Counted from the stretch's first letter, positions 23,532-36,879 are shown. The stretch is 64,000 nt of DNA from Methylosinus sp. Sm6 (GCF_019802345.1 NZ_JAINDZ010000002.1:1-64000); one strand, 5' to 3'. Translations and numbers: made by a program. Notes: generated by a model not told the origin, from the sequence alone.

Positions 23532-24761
23532 ATGAACGCGAAGCTGCAAGAGATACGCGACAATCCGCACCGCGCCCGCAATTACGCGCCTCTGCCCGTC
23601 GTGCTGACGAAGGGCGAGGGCGCGCATCTCTATGATGTCGAGGGCCGGCGCTATGTCGACATGATGAGCGCCTATTCCGCCGTCAGCCACGGCCATGCGC
23701 ATCCGCGCATTCTCGCCGCGCTGACCGCGCAGGCGCAGCGCCTCGCCGTGCCGTCGCGCGCTTATTTCGACGATCGTCTCGACGCTTTCCTCACCGAGCT
23801 CTGCGCGCTCACCGGGCTCGATGTCGCGCTGCCGATGAACACGGGCGCCGAGGCGGTGGAGACCGCGATCAAGGCGGCGCGCCGCTACGGCCATCGCGTG
23901 CGCCGGCTGCAGGCGCCGGAGATCATCGTCGCGGCCGGCAATTTCCACGGCCGCACGACGACGATCATCGGCTTCTCGTCGGAGGATTCCTATCGCGACG
24001 GCTTCGGCCCCTTCGCGCCGGGCTTTCGCGCCGTTCCGTTCGGCGATCTCGCCGCGATGGAAAAGGCCATCGGTCCGAACACGGTCGCCATCATGGTCGA
24101 GCCCGTGCAGGGCGAGGCCGGCGTCATCGTGCCGCCCAAGGGCTGGCTCGCCGGCCTGCGCAAGCTCTGCGACGCGCGCGGCCTGCTGCTCATCGTCGAC
24201 GAGGTGCAGGCGGGATTGGGCCGCACCGGCGCCTGGTTCGCGTTCCAGCACGAGAAGGTGAAGCCCGACGGCGTGATGCTCGGCAAGGCGCTCGGCGGCG
24301 GCGTGCTGCCGGTGTCGGCCTTCGTCGGCACGCGCGCGCTTATGGAGGTGTTCACGCCGGGCTCGCACGGCTCGACCTTCGGCGGCAACACGCTCGCCGC
24401 AGCGGTGGCGCTCGAGGCGCTGCATGTGATGCGCGACGAGAAGCTGGTCGAGCGCAGCCGCGACCTCGGCGAGCATATGCTGAATCGCCTGCGCGCGATC
24501 GACAGCCATGCGCTGCGCGACGTGCGCGGCCTCGGCCTCTGGGCCGGCGTCGAGATCGATCCCTTCTATGCGACGGGCCGCGAGATTTGCGAGCGCCTCT
24601 GCGAGAAGGGCGTGTTGTCGACGGTGACGCATCAGCAGGTGGTGCGCCTGTCGCCGCCGCTCGTCATCTCGCGCGAAGACCTCGATTTCGCGCTCGATCG
24701 GCTCGAGGAGACGCTCGCCGAAATGGTGTCGCGCCGCGCGCCGCGCCGCGCGGTGGGGTGA
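23532..24761 (+). CDS. rocD: Ornithine aminotransferase (class III, PLP-dependent)
   Basis: The 409-residue enzyme transfers the delta-amino group of ornithine to 2-oxoglutarate, giving glutamate semialdehyde. NYAPLPVVLTKGEG, DMMSAYSAVSHGHAHP, LPMNTGAEAVETAIKAAR and STFGGNTLA are characteristic of this type. The PLP-binding Lys is residue 252 in LGKALGGGVLP, preceded by IVDEVQAGLGRTG. The ATG at 23532 gives the usual N-terminus; the frame opens at 23421. It is followed after 95 bp by an amidinohydrolase gene on the same strand, so arginine/ornithine use is likely. Given amaB across the promoter, action on lysine cannot be excluded. Confidence 0.92.
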   Translation: MNAKLQEIRDNPHRARNYAPLPVVLTKGEGAHLYDVEGRRYVDMMSAYSAVSHGHAHPRILAALTAQAQRLAVPSRAYFDDRLDAFLTELCALTGLDVALPMNTGAEAVETAIKAARRYGHRVRRLQAPEIIVAAGNFHGRTTTIIGFSSEDSYRDGFGPFAPGFRAVPFGDLAAMEKAIGPNTVAIMVEPVQGEAGVIVPPKGWLAGLRKLCDARGLLLIVDEVQAGLGRTGAWFAFQHEKVKPDGVMLGKALGGGVLPVSAFVGTRALMEVFTPGSHGSTFGGNTLAAAVALEALHVMRDEKLVERSRDLGEHMLNRLRAIDSHALRDVRGLGLWAGVEIDPFYATGREICERLCEKGVLSTVTHQQVVRLSPPLVISREDLDFALDRLEETLAEMVSRRAPRRAVG

Positions 24762-24788
24762 GCGAAGAGGCATGACGAAGGGCGTTTT

Positions 24789-24810
24789 CTTCTCCCGCTC
24801 GCGGGAGAAG
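24789..24810. repeat. Short hairpin between rocD and the amidinohydrolase gene
   Basis: The arms cttctcccgc and gcgggagaag are separated by two bases. It is related to the palindrome at 18052 and may stabilise or end the rocD message. Confidence 0.6.
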
Positions 24811-24856
24811 GAGCGCGCGTCGACAGTCGGCTAATGACGCAGAATGAGGAACGACG

Positions 24857-25720
24857 ATGACCAAGCCGCTCGCCATGGCGCAGACCGTCGCCGCTGCGCG
24901 TCGCGACGCGCGGCAGCGCATATTGATGTGCGCGCCGGATGATTTCGACGTGCGCTATGTGATCAATCCGTGGATGGAGCATCAGATCGGCAAGGCGACG
25001 CGCTCGCTGGCGCGCGCGCAATGGGAGGCTCTGCGCCGCAGAATCGCGCAATCGACGGCGATCGAGCTGGTCACGCCCGCCGCGGGCCTGCCCGACATGG
25101 CGTTCACCGCCAACGCCGGCTTCGTCATCGGCGACACCGCCGTCGTGAGCCGCTTTCGCGCCGAGCAGCGCCGCGCCGAGGAGCCGTTGTTTCGCGCCTT
25201 CTTCGCGGCGCAGGGCTTCCGGCTCGCGCCATGGCCGGAGGAGGTGGCGTTCGAAGGCGCGGGCGACGCGCTCGTCGATCGCGCGCAGGAGCTCGTCTGG
25301 TGCGGCTATGGCATGCGCTCCGACGCCGCCGCGCCGCGGACGCTCGAGACGCTGGCTCGGCGCCGCGTGATCGGCCTCGAGCTGGTCGACGCGCGCTTCT
25401 ATCATCTCGACACATGCTTCTGCCCGCTGTCGGGCGGCTATGTGATGTATCACCCGCCGGCGTTCGCCCCCGATTCGCGCGCGGCGATCGAGCGGGAGAC
25501 GCCGCCGGACAAGCGCATCGAGATCGGCGAGGACGACGCCATGCGCTTTTCCTGCAACGCCGTCGATCTCGACGGAACGATCGTCATGAACGACGCCTCG
25601 CCGGCGCTGCAGGCGCGTCTCGCCGCCGCCGGCTTCACGCCCGTGCTGTCGCCGCTCGGCGAGTTCATGAAGGCGGGCGGCGCCGCCAAATGCCTGACGT
25701 TGAAGCTCGTCGAGGCGTGA
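24857..25720 (+). CDS. Amidinotransferase/DDAH superfamily hydrolase (CtlX/arginine deiminase-like)
   Basis: The 287-residue protein has the guanidino-modifying pentein pattern: PDMAFTANAGFVIGD early, EGAGDALV with the acidic residue, the catalytic His183 in FYHLDTCFCPL, and the nucleophilic Cys279 in GGAAKCLTLKL close to the C-terminus. Such enzymes hydrolyse arginine or methylarginine to citrulline, or arginine to ornithine plus urea-like products in some subfamilies. The position directly after rocD suggests it makes ornithine or citrulline from arginine. The start has gaggaacg upstream. The exact substrate cannot be read from sequence. Confidence 0.85.
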   Translation: MTKPLAMAQTVAAARRDARQRILMCAPDDFDVRYVINPWMEHQIGKATRSLARAQWEALRRRIAQSTAIELVTPAAGLPDMAFTANAGFVIGDTAVVSRFRAEQRRAEEPLFRAFFAAQGFRLAPWPEEVAFEGAGDALVDRAQELVWCGYGMRSDAAAPRTLETLARRRVIGLELVDARFYHLDTCFCPLSGGYVMYHPPAFAPDSRAAIERETPPDKRIEIGEDDAMRFSCNAVDLDGTIVMNDASPALQARLAAAGFTPVLSPLGEFMKAGGAAKCLTLKLVEA

Positions 25721-25737
25721 GCAAAGGAATATCGACC

Positions 25738-25892
25738 TGTCACCCTCGTCCTGAGAAGCCCGCGAAGCGGGCGTCTCGAAGGACGGGCCACAGCGAGAAT
25801 CCCGCGACTCGGCCCGCTGCCGTCCTTCGAGACGCCGCCTCCGGCGGCCCTCAGGACGAGGGTGGGGATTTTATTCTTCACCCGGATCTGCA
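25738..25892. repeat. Composite palindromic repeat, copy E
   Basis: This is a full unit: an inverted copy (cctgagaagcccgcgaagcg...), a spacer, then the direct copy (ccgtccttcgagacgcc...), ctcaggacgagggtgggg and a ttcttcacccgg tail. It lies between a plus-strand and a minus-strand stop codon, so it may also help end transcription. Confidence 0.85.
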
Positions 25893-27005
25893 CTAGGCGG
25901 GCGGCGCCTCGCGCGGAATGGACAGCGTGAATGTCGCGCCAGCGCCGAGCTGCGAAGCGCCGCGGATGCGCCAGCGATGCCTGTCGCATGTGGCCTTGCA
26001 CAAGGCGAGGCCGACGCCGGCGCCGGGATATTGCGCGAAGCTGTGCAGACGCTTCAGCGGCTCGAAGATCGCCTCGGCGTATTTCGGCTCGAAGCCGATG
26101 CCGTCATCGGCGACCGAGAGGCGCAGCTCCTCGCCGTCCTCGACGGAGAAGACGATGCGCGGCCGATGGTCGAGCTTGCGATATTTGATGGCGTTGGACA
26201 AGAGGGTGGCGAGGCAGCGCTCGAATTGCGGCTTGTCCGCCTCGAGCCTCACGCCGGGCGGAACCTCGATGCTGACCTGCGCGCCGGTCTGGTGAATGAG
26301 CGCGGAAAAATCAGAGACCACGGCCTCGATCTCATGACGCAGATCGAGCCGCTCCAGTCGCGGCGGCGTCGACACCTGCCGCGAATAGGCGAGCAAGCCG
26401 TCCACCAGCTCGCGCGCCCGCAGCGCCGAGCTGCGCACCACCCGGCTCGCATGGACGGCGTCGCGGCGGTCATCGCGCGCGAGCGCGGACTCGATCATTT
26501 GCGCGAAGGCGGCGATCTTGCGCAGCGGCTCCTGCAGATCATGCGAGGCCACATAGGCGAAGCGCGAAAGGCGCTCATTGGCGAGCTCCAGCTCGCGCGC
26601 GCGTTCGACGAGCTGGCGCTCGATCTCCTTGTGATGAGAGATATCGATGACGGTGACCGCAATGAAAAGTCTTTCCTGCTCGTCGCGGATCGGCGCGAGC
26701 CCGATGTGGACGGGAAATTCGGAGCCGTTCTTGCGAACCGCGAAAATGTCGCGGTCGAGGCCGATCATCCGGCGGCTCGGATTGCGATAGAAGTCCTCGC
26801 GCAGTCCGCGATGAATGTCGCGCATGCGCGGCGGCAGCAGAACGCCGATGTCTCTGCCGACGAGCTCCTCGGCGGAAAAGCCGAACATGTCCGCCGCGGC
26901 GCGATTGACATAGACGATCCGGTCGTCGGCGGCGCTCACCAGCAGTCGAGCCGCGAATGCGGTCTCGACGACCATGCGCAGCTGCTCGGGAGCCAATTCG
27001 GACAT
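25893..27005 (-). CDS. PAS domain sensor histidine kinase
   Basis: The 370-residue cytoplasmic kinase has a PAS domain (about residues 8-125: VYVNRAAADMFGFSAEELVGRDI and the FPVHIGLAPI strand), a coiled linker and a histidine kinase core. The phospho-acceptor is His155 in YVASHDLQEPLRK. The ATPase domain has LLSNAIKYRK, DDGIGFE, IFEPLKRLH and GAGVGLALCK. It is closely similar in layout to the kinase at 11555-12634, which has Gln in place of the His. No response regulator is adjacent; the next gene upstream is a hybrid kinase with two receiver domains, possibly a partner. Its signal is unknown. Confidence 0.9.
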   Translation of the reverse strand: MSELAPEQLRMVVETAFAARLLVSAADDRIVYVNRAAADMFGFSAEELVGRDIGVLLPPRMRDIHRGLREDFYRNPSRRMIGLDRDIFAVRKNGSEFPVHIGLAPIRDEQERLFIAVTVIDISHHKEIERQLVERARELELANERLSRFAYVASHDLQEPLRKIAAFAQMIESALARDDRRDAVHASRVVRSSALRARELVDGLLAYSRQVSTPPRLERLDLRHEIEAVVSDFSALIHQTGAQVSIEVPPGVRLEADKPQFERCLATLLSNAIKYRKLDHRPRIVFSVEDGEELRLSVADDGIGFEPKYAEAIFEPLKRLHSFAQYPGAGVGLALCKATCDRHRWRIRGASQLGAGATFTLSIPREAPPA

Positions 27006-27126
27006 CGTCGCTTTCCGTCACGGGTGGCGTGACGCCGCTCCGGGCGAGGCGTCGCTCGGCGGGTCGCGCTGTGACGGCCTAATATGGGAACGTGTCAGGT
27101 CTGGCGCGAGGGGCGAATCGGGTGAA

Positions 27127-27282
27127 GGACCCCTAACCCTCGTCCTGAGGAGCCCGCGAAGCGGGCGTCTCGAAGGACGGCAACGGGAGAAACCTTTGAT
27201 TTCGCCCCGCGGCCGTCCTTCGAGACGCCGCCTCCGGCGGCTCCTCAGGACGAGGGATAGGGTTTTTGTCCTTCACCCCTTG
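27127..27282. repeat. Composite palindromic repeat, copy F
   Basis: This is a complete unit with inverted and direct palindromes around a gagaaacctttgatttcgc spacer. Its final ccttcacccc tail overlaps the stop codon of the hybrid kinase gene (27273-27275), so the repeat appears to supply the end of that reading frame. Confidence 0.85.
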
Positions 27283-29528
27283 CGGCGTGCGTCGATCAGT
27301 CTCTTCAGCGCGTCGAGATCGGTCGGCTTGACGAGATGATGGTCGAAGCCGGCGGCTTCGCAACGCAGCCGCACGGTCTCGCCGCCCGATCCGGTCGAGG
27401 CGACCAGCAAAATCTCCCGCCCCTCGGGCAAGGCGCGAATCCGCCGCGCCGCCTCATAGCCGTCGATGCCGGGCAGGCTGAGATCGAGCAGCGCGATCTC
27501 CGGCCGAAAGCTCTGCGCCAGCTCGATCGCCTCCTCGCCGTTCCTCGCCACCTGCGCGTCATGCCCGTCGAGCCTCAGCAGCTCGACCATGGCCTCGCCG
27601 ACGGCCGCGTCGTCGTCGACGACCAGAATCTTCGCCGCCGCCGCGCCGGGCGGCGGCGGCGCGCCCGCCTCGCGGCGGTCGAGCAGATCGCGCACCTTGC
27701 GCGCCAGTCGATCGATCGAATAGGGCTTCACGATCAATTCGACGCCCGGATCGAGCACGCCATTGTGCACGACGGCGTTGCGCGTGTAGCCCGTCGTGAA
27801 CAGGATCTGCAGCTGCGGCCGCCGCCGCCGCGCCTCGTCGGCGAGATGGCGGCCATTGGCGCCGGGCATCACCACGTCGGTGAACAGGAGATCGACATTC
27901 GCGTTCATCTCGAGCTGGCGCAGCGCGGCGGCGGCGCCCTCCGCCTCGAGCACGCTGTAGCCGAGCTCGGTCAGCGTGTCGGCCGTGAGCGCGCGCACGC
28001 GCGCATCGTCCTCGACGACGAGAATGGTCTCCCGTCTCTCGCCGCGCGGAGTCGTCCGCGCATGAGGCGCGACCGGGTCCGGCGTCTCCAGCGCGCCGTG
28101 ATGGCGCGGCAGATAGATCTTCACCGTCGTGCCGTGCCCCGGCTCGGAATAGATTTTTACATGGCCGCCCGACTGGCGCACGAAGCCATAGACCTGACTC
28201 AGCCCGAGGCCGGTGCCGCGCCCGGCCGGCTTGGTGGTGAAGAAGGGATCGAAGGCGCGCTCGCTCACCTCGCGGCTCATGCCCGCGCCCGTGTCGGTGA
28301 CGGCGACGAGCACATATTGGCCCGCGGGAATGCCGACCTCGCGCGCCGCATATTCCTCCTCGAGATAGGCGTTGCTGGTCTCGATGGTGAGCTTGCCGCC
28401 CTCGGGCATGGCGTCGCGCGCGTTGAGCGCGAGATTGAGGATCGTCGTCTCGAGCTGGCTCGGATCGACGAAGGCGCGCCACAGGCCGCCGGCGAAAACC
28501 GCCTCGAGCCGGACCTGCTCGCCGAGCGTGCGGCGCAGCATCTCGGCCATCGCCGAGACCATCTTGTTCGGATCGAGCGGCTCGGGCGCCAGCGGCTGCC
28601 GCCGCGAGAAGGCGAGCAGCCTGTGCGTCAGCGTCGCCGCATGTTCGGCGCCTTCGAGCGCGCTGTCGAGATAGCGGATGGCGTCCACCTGATCGGCGCC
28701 GCCGAGGCGGCGCTTGGCGAGATTGACGCTGCCGATGACGACGGCGAGCATATTGTTGAAATCATGCGCGAGTCCGCCGGTGAGCTGGCCGATCGCCTCC
28801 ATCTTCTGCGACTGCCGCAATTGCTCGGCGAGCGTCTCGCGCTCCCCCGCCTCGGCGGACAAGGCCTCGTTGGCGGCGCGCAGATCGGAATGGGCCGAGG
28901 CGAGCGCCCGCACCTGGCTGCGCAGCAGCGCGATCGCGGCGGCGCCGACCACCATCGTCATCGCCAGGGCGACCGCCGCGCCGACCCTCAGAAGACCGCC
29001 GCTGCGCTCGAAGTCGAGCGACTGGCGGTCGATGAGCCTCTGCTGGGACGCGACCATCGCGTCGAGCTCCGCGCGGATGCGCTCCATCAGCACCCTGCCG
29101 TGGCCGTCGCGGACGATCGCCAGCGCCTCGTCGCGGCGGCCCTCGGCTTGCAGATCAATGCTCTTCTTCAGCTCGCCGAGCTCCTCGTCGGCGAGCGCGC
29201 GGATCGTCGCCAGCGCATTCGGCTCGCTCGCGAGGCCCATCGAATTCGCCAGGGATTGAAAATGGTCGCCGAGCACACGGCCCGCCTCTTCATAAGGCTC
29301 GAGATAGGAGCGATCGCCGGTCAGCAGAAAGCCTCTCTGGCCGGCTTCGGCCGCATGGAGACGGCCCAGCAGCTCGCGTTGAATCTTGCGTTCGGCGATC
29401 AGCTGCCGCATGCCGCGAAATTCGGCCGATTGCTTGCCGACGAAAGCGAAAGCCGCGAACAGCGACGCGGCGAGCACCGCGAAGCCGAGATAGCTGGGAG
29501 CCGAATTGTCGACGAATCTGTTGCGCAT
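27273..29528 (-). CDS. Membrane hybrid histidine kinase with CHASE3 and two receiver domains
   Basis: The 751-residue protein has a first membrane segment near residues 12-30, a CHASE3-type sensor region (LHAAEAGQRGFLLTGDRSYLEPYEEA) and a second membrane segment near 180-202. A coiled linker leads to the kinase core, with His255 in LTGGLAHDFNNMLAVV, NLALNARDAMP, DTGAGMS and GTGLGLSQVYGF. The kinase is followed by two receiver domains, with acceptor Asp in LLFTDVVMPG and IALLDLSLPG and conserved Lys in IVKPYS and LVKPTD. It faces the periplasm and signals inside the cell. There is no output domain. It starts upstream of a gggaaag site and is divergent from lhr. Confidence 0.92.
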   Translation of the reverse strand: MRNRFVDNSAPSYLGFAVLAASLFAAFAFVGKQSAEFRGMRQLIAERKIQRELLGRLHAAEAGQRGFLLTGDRSYLEPYEEAGRVLGDHFQSLANSMGLASEPNALATIRALADEELGELKKSIDLQAEGRRDEALAIVRDGHGRVLMERIRAELDAMVASQQRLIDRQSLDFERSGGLLRVGAAVALAMTMVVGAAAIALLRSQVRALASAHSDLRAANEALSAEAGERETLAEQLRQSQKMEAIGQLTGGLAHDFNNMLAVVIGSVNLAKRRLGGADQVDAIRYLDSALEGAEHAATLTHRLLAFSRRQPLAPEPLDPNKMVSAMAEMLRRTLGEQVRLEAVFAGGLWRAFVDPSQLETTILNLALNARDAMPEGGKLTIETSNAYLEEEYAAREVGIPAGQYVLVAVTDTGAGMSREVSERAFDPFFTTKPAGRGTGLGLSQVYGFVRQSGGHVKIYSEPGHGTTVKIYLPRHHGALETPDPVAPHARTTPRGERRETILVVEDDARVRALTADTLTELGYSVLEAEGAAAALRQLEMNANVDLLFTDVVMPGANGRHLADEARRRRPQLQILFTTGYTRNAVVHNGVLDPGVELIVKPYSIDRLARKVRDLLDRREAGAPPPPGAAAAKILVVDDDAAVGEAMVELLRLDGHDAQVARNGEEAIELAQSFRPEIALLDLSLPGIDGYEAARRIRALPEGREILLVASTGSGGETVRLRCEAAGFDHHLVKPTDLDALKRLIDARRKG

Positions 29529-29965
29529 GAGCTTTCCCGGCGGTGGTGACGAGACCGCGCGCTCCGCCCGCCGGCCCGGCGCCGGCGCTCCAGATCGCGC
29601 GATCCCCGAGGCTCACGACGGCGCCGGGACGAAGGCGCGGCCAGCGCCAAGGCAATCGGGTGAACGAGAATTGTTGCCGGAAGAGGCGTTTTCACCTCCC
29701 CCTCGAGGGGGGAGGCCCTGCGCCGAAGGCGCTCGGGAGGGGGGCTCCCAAAGTCTTTGCCGTGGCTCCCCACCCCGTCCGGCTTCGCCGGCCGCCCCTC
29801 CCCCTGAAGGGGAGGGCGATACGCCCCCTTCCTGCGTTCACCCGATTGCCCTGCGGTCAGCGCGCTCTCGCCTTGTGTCGCCACCGAGCGAGGACTACAT
29901 CTCGCCATTGTTCTCACGCCGGGGCGCCGTTGTCCGCACGCCGCCGGGCGTCGTCTCCTCTCCTG
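29529..29965. other. Divergent intergenic region with a CCTCCCC-type repeat
   Basis: The 437 bp between the hybrid kinase and lhr includes 29690-29836, a palindrome-rich stretch (cctccccctcgaggggggagg and later cctccccctgaaggggagg) of a family also present near 36.7, 40.5, 46.2 and 49.4 kb. The remainder should carry both promoters, but I see no clear boxes. Confidence 0.6.
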
Positions 29966-34285
<4,320 letters not shown>

Positions 34286-34336
34286 ATGCAAATCGAAAGT
34301 ATGAAAAGCAAGACATGAAGGGTGTTCGACGCCTCG

Positions 34337-34364
34337 AGAGCGAGCATTCAGGCTCGCTCTTTAT
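34337..34364. terminator. Hairpin after lhr
   Basis: The arms agagcgagc and gctcgctct surround a six-base loop and are followed by ttat. It lies 51 bp after the lhr stop, between convergent genes. It resembles the tip of the 19500-type repeat and is a reasonable terminator. Confidence 0.6.
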
Positions 34365-34390
34365 CCCTTCAATCCGGATGACGCAGCGCT

Positions 34391-35314
34391 CTAGCGCCGG
34401 GATCGGATGCTCGACGTGACGTCCGTGTCTCGATAGGCGCTCTCGGGGACGAACGCCCGCGCCGGCGGGCGCGGCGGCGGCAGCGGCGCCGCTATGGCGA
34501 GGCCGTCGCCGCCGCCGCGCGAGGCGTGAATGTCGAAGGCGGCGCGCGGCGGCGGGCCGGGCAGATCCGTGTCGATGTCGATCGGGCCTTGCGAGGCGAG
34601 CAGCGGCTCGCCCGGCGGCGGCGCGACATCGCGCGGGGCCGGCTTGCAGATGCGCCGAGCGCCGCCGCGGCCGTGCATCGCGAGGTCGACGTGAATGTGA
34701 TTATAGTGAAACGGATTGGAGCCCGGCGACAGCACGGTGGTGAAGTGCCGGCACGACCCGCCGTGAATCTCGGCGAGAAAATCCTTGGTCGGCTCGTCGC
34801 CGCGCGTCCAGTCGCGCACGATGGAAATCTCGCGCCCGTCGGCGAGCACGAAGCCGCCGATGTCGAGGGCGTTGCCGAAGGAATGCTCCGACAGCGGCGC
34901 GCCGCTCTGTCCATTCATGCCGCGGCAGGAAAAGGAGCCCATGGAATTGATCCGCACGACAGCCTGGCCGAAGCGCGCCTGCGCCGCGGGCTGCACGACA
35001 TCGGCGAGCCATTGGTCGAGCTCGGCGACCATGGAGCAGTCGAGCGTCGCCGTGGCGTTGAAGGCGACCGCGCCGCCTTGCAGCGCGGCGACCTTGAACG
35101 GCTTGGTGAGGCCGCAAATGCCGGGGCCGTCGATCTCCTCGACGATGCGGGCGTAAGCAGTGGGCTGCGCGCGGCCCGAGGCGAGGCAGGCGTTCTCCGC
35201 CTGGGTGCGCCAGGCGGGCCGCTCGGGCTTGGCCAGAAAGGAGCAGCCCGACAGCGCCGCCACGGCGAGCGGGGTCAGCAAGACGAGCGCATAGGGGGAA
35301 ACGCGAGGCGCCAT
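34391..35314 (-). CDS. Extensin-like lipoprotein
   Basis: The 307-residue protein has a lipoprotein signal, with lipobox LSGC giving a lipidated Cys24. The extensin-like C-terminal domain follows: ATLDCSMVAELDQWL, SFSCRGMNG, LSEHSFGNALDIGGF and FHYNHIHVDLAMHG. The SEH..GNALDIG and HIHVD segments have the spacing of zinc ligands in the peptidase M15-like fold, so it probably binds or cuts peptidoglycan in the periplasm. The last 80 residues are Pro/Arg-rich and likely disordered. It is transcribed alone, with gttaac sequences about 25 and 50 bp upstream. Confidence 0.88.
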   Translation of the reverse strand: MAPRVSPYALVLLTPLAVAALSGCSFLAKPERPAWRTQAENACLASGRAQPTAYARIVEEIDGPGICGLTKPFKVAALQGGAVAFNATATLDCSMVAELDQWLADVVQPAAQARFGQAVVRINSMGSFSCRGMNGQSGAPLSEHSFGNALDIGGFVLADGREISIVRDWTRGDEPTKDFLAEIHGGSCRHFTTVLSPGSNPFHYNHIHVDLAMHGRGGARRICKPAPRDVAPPPGEPLLASQGPIDIDTDLPGPPPRAAFDIHASRGGGDGLAIAAPLPPPRPPARAFVPESAYRDTDVTSSIRSRR

Positions 35315-35574
35315 GGGCGCGACAATGAGCGCGGAGCGTTAACGCGCGGTCGAAAGACGTGGTTAACGGGAGGTTTGCACGCGGCGCACCTGCTTCAACT
35401 GTGCTTTTCTAAAGAGATTAGCCATAAGCGCGAAGAGGCCCAAACGCCCGCGCGACGCGAACCAACTCGGGAAACTCGTCGTTGATATCGCCACCGGCAA
35501 TGCTCGAGATGCGGCAGAGTCGGACAAGGGTCCGGTGTCCGTTTTGGGTAACTTCTTGATTTAGGGGCGGCAAA

Positions 35575-35838
35575 GTGTCCAAAGTCATTCGGATCACAAG
35601 GACGGATAGGCCTGATAGAGCACGCTGGGCGCCGTTACGGACCAATGCGGGATATCAACTGGTCAACAGGACCACCCCATATCCAGCTCGAAATCTGCGC
35701 AAGCATGCGACTTTCGTTTCATCACTCGATGAAGCAGGTGACTTGATCGAATCTGGATTCGCGATCCGCATGGCAGAGCCTGGTGCGCGGCGCGGGAACT
35801 ATATCTACCCCGAAAATCTCTCAGTCATTCGTTCCTAA
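35575..35838 (+). CDS. Small hypothetical protein
   Basis: This 87-residue frame starts with GTG after an aggggcgg ribosome-like site. It has lower G+C than neighbours and a sensible composition (basic N-terminus with ITRTDRPDRARWAPLR, central VSSLDEAGDLIESGFAIRM, end NYIYPENLSVIRS). The segment LDEAGDLIESGFAIRMAEPG looks like a short helix-strand unit. I do not recognise a family. It lies between the divergent extensin promoter region and chpT, and could be a remnant of transferred DNA. Confidence 0.45.
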   Translation: MSKVIRITRTDRPDRARWAPLRTNAGYQLVNRTTPYPARNLRKHATFVSSLDEAGDLIESGFAIRMAEPGARRGNYIYPENLSVIRS

Positions 35839-35994
35839 TTTCAAACCGACCCACTACCGCTTTGCCGCTCTGCTTCCCAAGCCCGCCCGGCGCCGCTACC
35901 ATTCGCCCGAACGATTCGCTCGGCCCGCGCTTGCCGCGAGCCGGCCGCGGCGGATCGCCCCCTATCCCGCGCTCGCGCCAGGCTGGATCGCTTC

Positions 35995-36681
35995 ATGACC
36001 AAATTCGCGCTCGACCCCATGGATCTCGCCGCTCTTCTCTCCTCGCGCGTCTGCCATGACGTGATCTCTCCGGTCGGGGCGATCGTCAACGGGCTCGAGG
36101 TGCTGGAGGAGGAGAAGGACGCCGAGATGCGCGGACATGCGCTCGCGCTGATCAAGTCGAGCGCGGCCGAGGCCTCGGCGCGGCTGCAGTTCTGCCGCCT
36201 CGCCTTCGGCGCCGCCGGCTCCAAGGGCGCCGCCATCGACACCGGCGACGCCGAGCATGTGACCCGCCAGCTCATCGCCGACGAGCGCACCAAGCTGGAA
36301 TGGAGCGTGCCGCGCGTGCTGATGTCGAAGAACAAGGTAAAGCTGCTGCTCAACCTCTGCCTGATCGCCGACGCCGCGATTCCGCGCGGCGGCGTCATCA
36401 GCGTCTCCTCGTCCGGCGACGAGGACGATGTGTCCTTCCTCATCGAATGCAAGGGGACGAATGCGCGAGTCGCGGCGGCGATTCCCGGTTTGCTCGCCGG
36501 AACGCCGGAGGACGGCGCCGTCGACGCGCGCGCCATTCAGGCCTATTACGCCGGCCTCGTCGCCGAGGCGAGCGGCCTCGCCGTCGAGATTTCCAGCGAA
36601 TCCGACCGTGTGACCATCGCCGCCCGGCCGGCCCCCGGCGCTCTCGACGCCGCCGAGGAACAGGCCGAGATCGACGCCTAG
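35995..36681 (+). CDS. chpT: Histidine phosphotransferase ChpT
   Basis: ChpT accepts phosphate from the hybrid kinase CckA and passes it to CtrA and CpdR. The 228-residue protein matches well: DLAALLSSRVCHDVISPVGAIVNGLEVLEEE, with the phospho-acceptor His21, then LIKSSAAEASARLQFCRLAFGAAGSKGAAIDTGDAE. The C-terminal half is a degenerate ATPase-like fold without ATP motifs, as in the family, and ends in an acidic tail. It is followed after about 200 bp by a chemotaxis operon, and its final target, ctrA, lies 5 kb downstream in this same window. There is no cckA in the window. Confidence 0.93.
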   Translation: MTKFALDPMDLAALLSSRVCHDVISPVGAIVNGLEVLEEEKDAEMRGHALALIKSSAAEASARLQFCRLAFGAAGSKGAAIDTGDAEHVTRQLIADERTKLEWSVPRVLMSKNKVKLLLNLCLIADAAIPRGGVISVSSSGDEDDVSFLIECKGTNARVAAAIPGLLAGTPEDGAVDARAIQAYYAGLVAEASGLAVEISSESDRVTIAARPAPGALDAAEEQAEIDA

Positions 36682-36714
36682 CGGCTTGCGTCACACGAAA
36701 TCAAAGAGCCGAAG

Positions 36715-36785
36715 GCCTCTCCCTCACGATCCCCCGCTGCGCGTCGCTTCGCGGGGGAGGGTTGGGGAGCGGGCGTCGAGCGACG
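36715..36785. repeat. CCTCCCC-type palindrome upstream of cheA
   Basis: Ccctcacgatcccccgctgc and, later, gcgggggagggttgggga form an inverted pair between chpT and cheA, of the family seen at 29.7, 40.5 and 49.4 kb. Confidence 0.6.
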
Positions 36786-36879
36786 CGCGGCGGTCGGCTC
36801 CCCAATCGGATTTCATGTCTCTTAACCCCTATGCGTCATGTAGGTCGTCACAGCCGCGAGCGCGGCCAGAGGCGACGCC

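Noticed and set aside
35338-35367. CtrA binding site from two gttaac sequences upstream of the extensin gene
   Set aside because: The two TTAA cores are 20 bases apart and not the expected seven.
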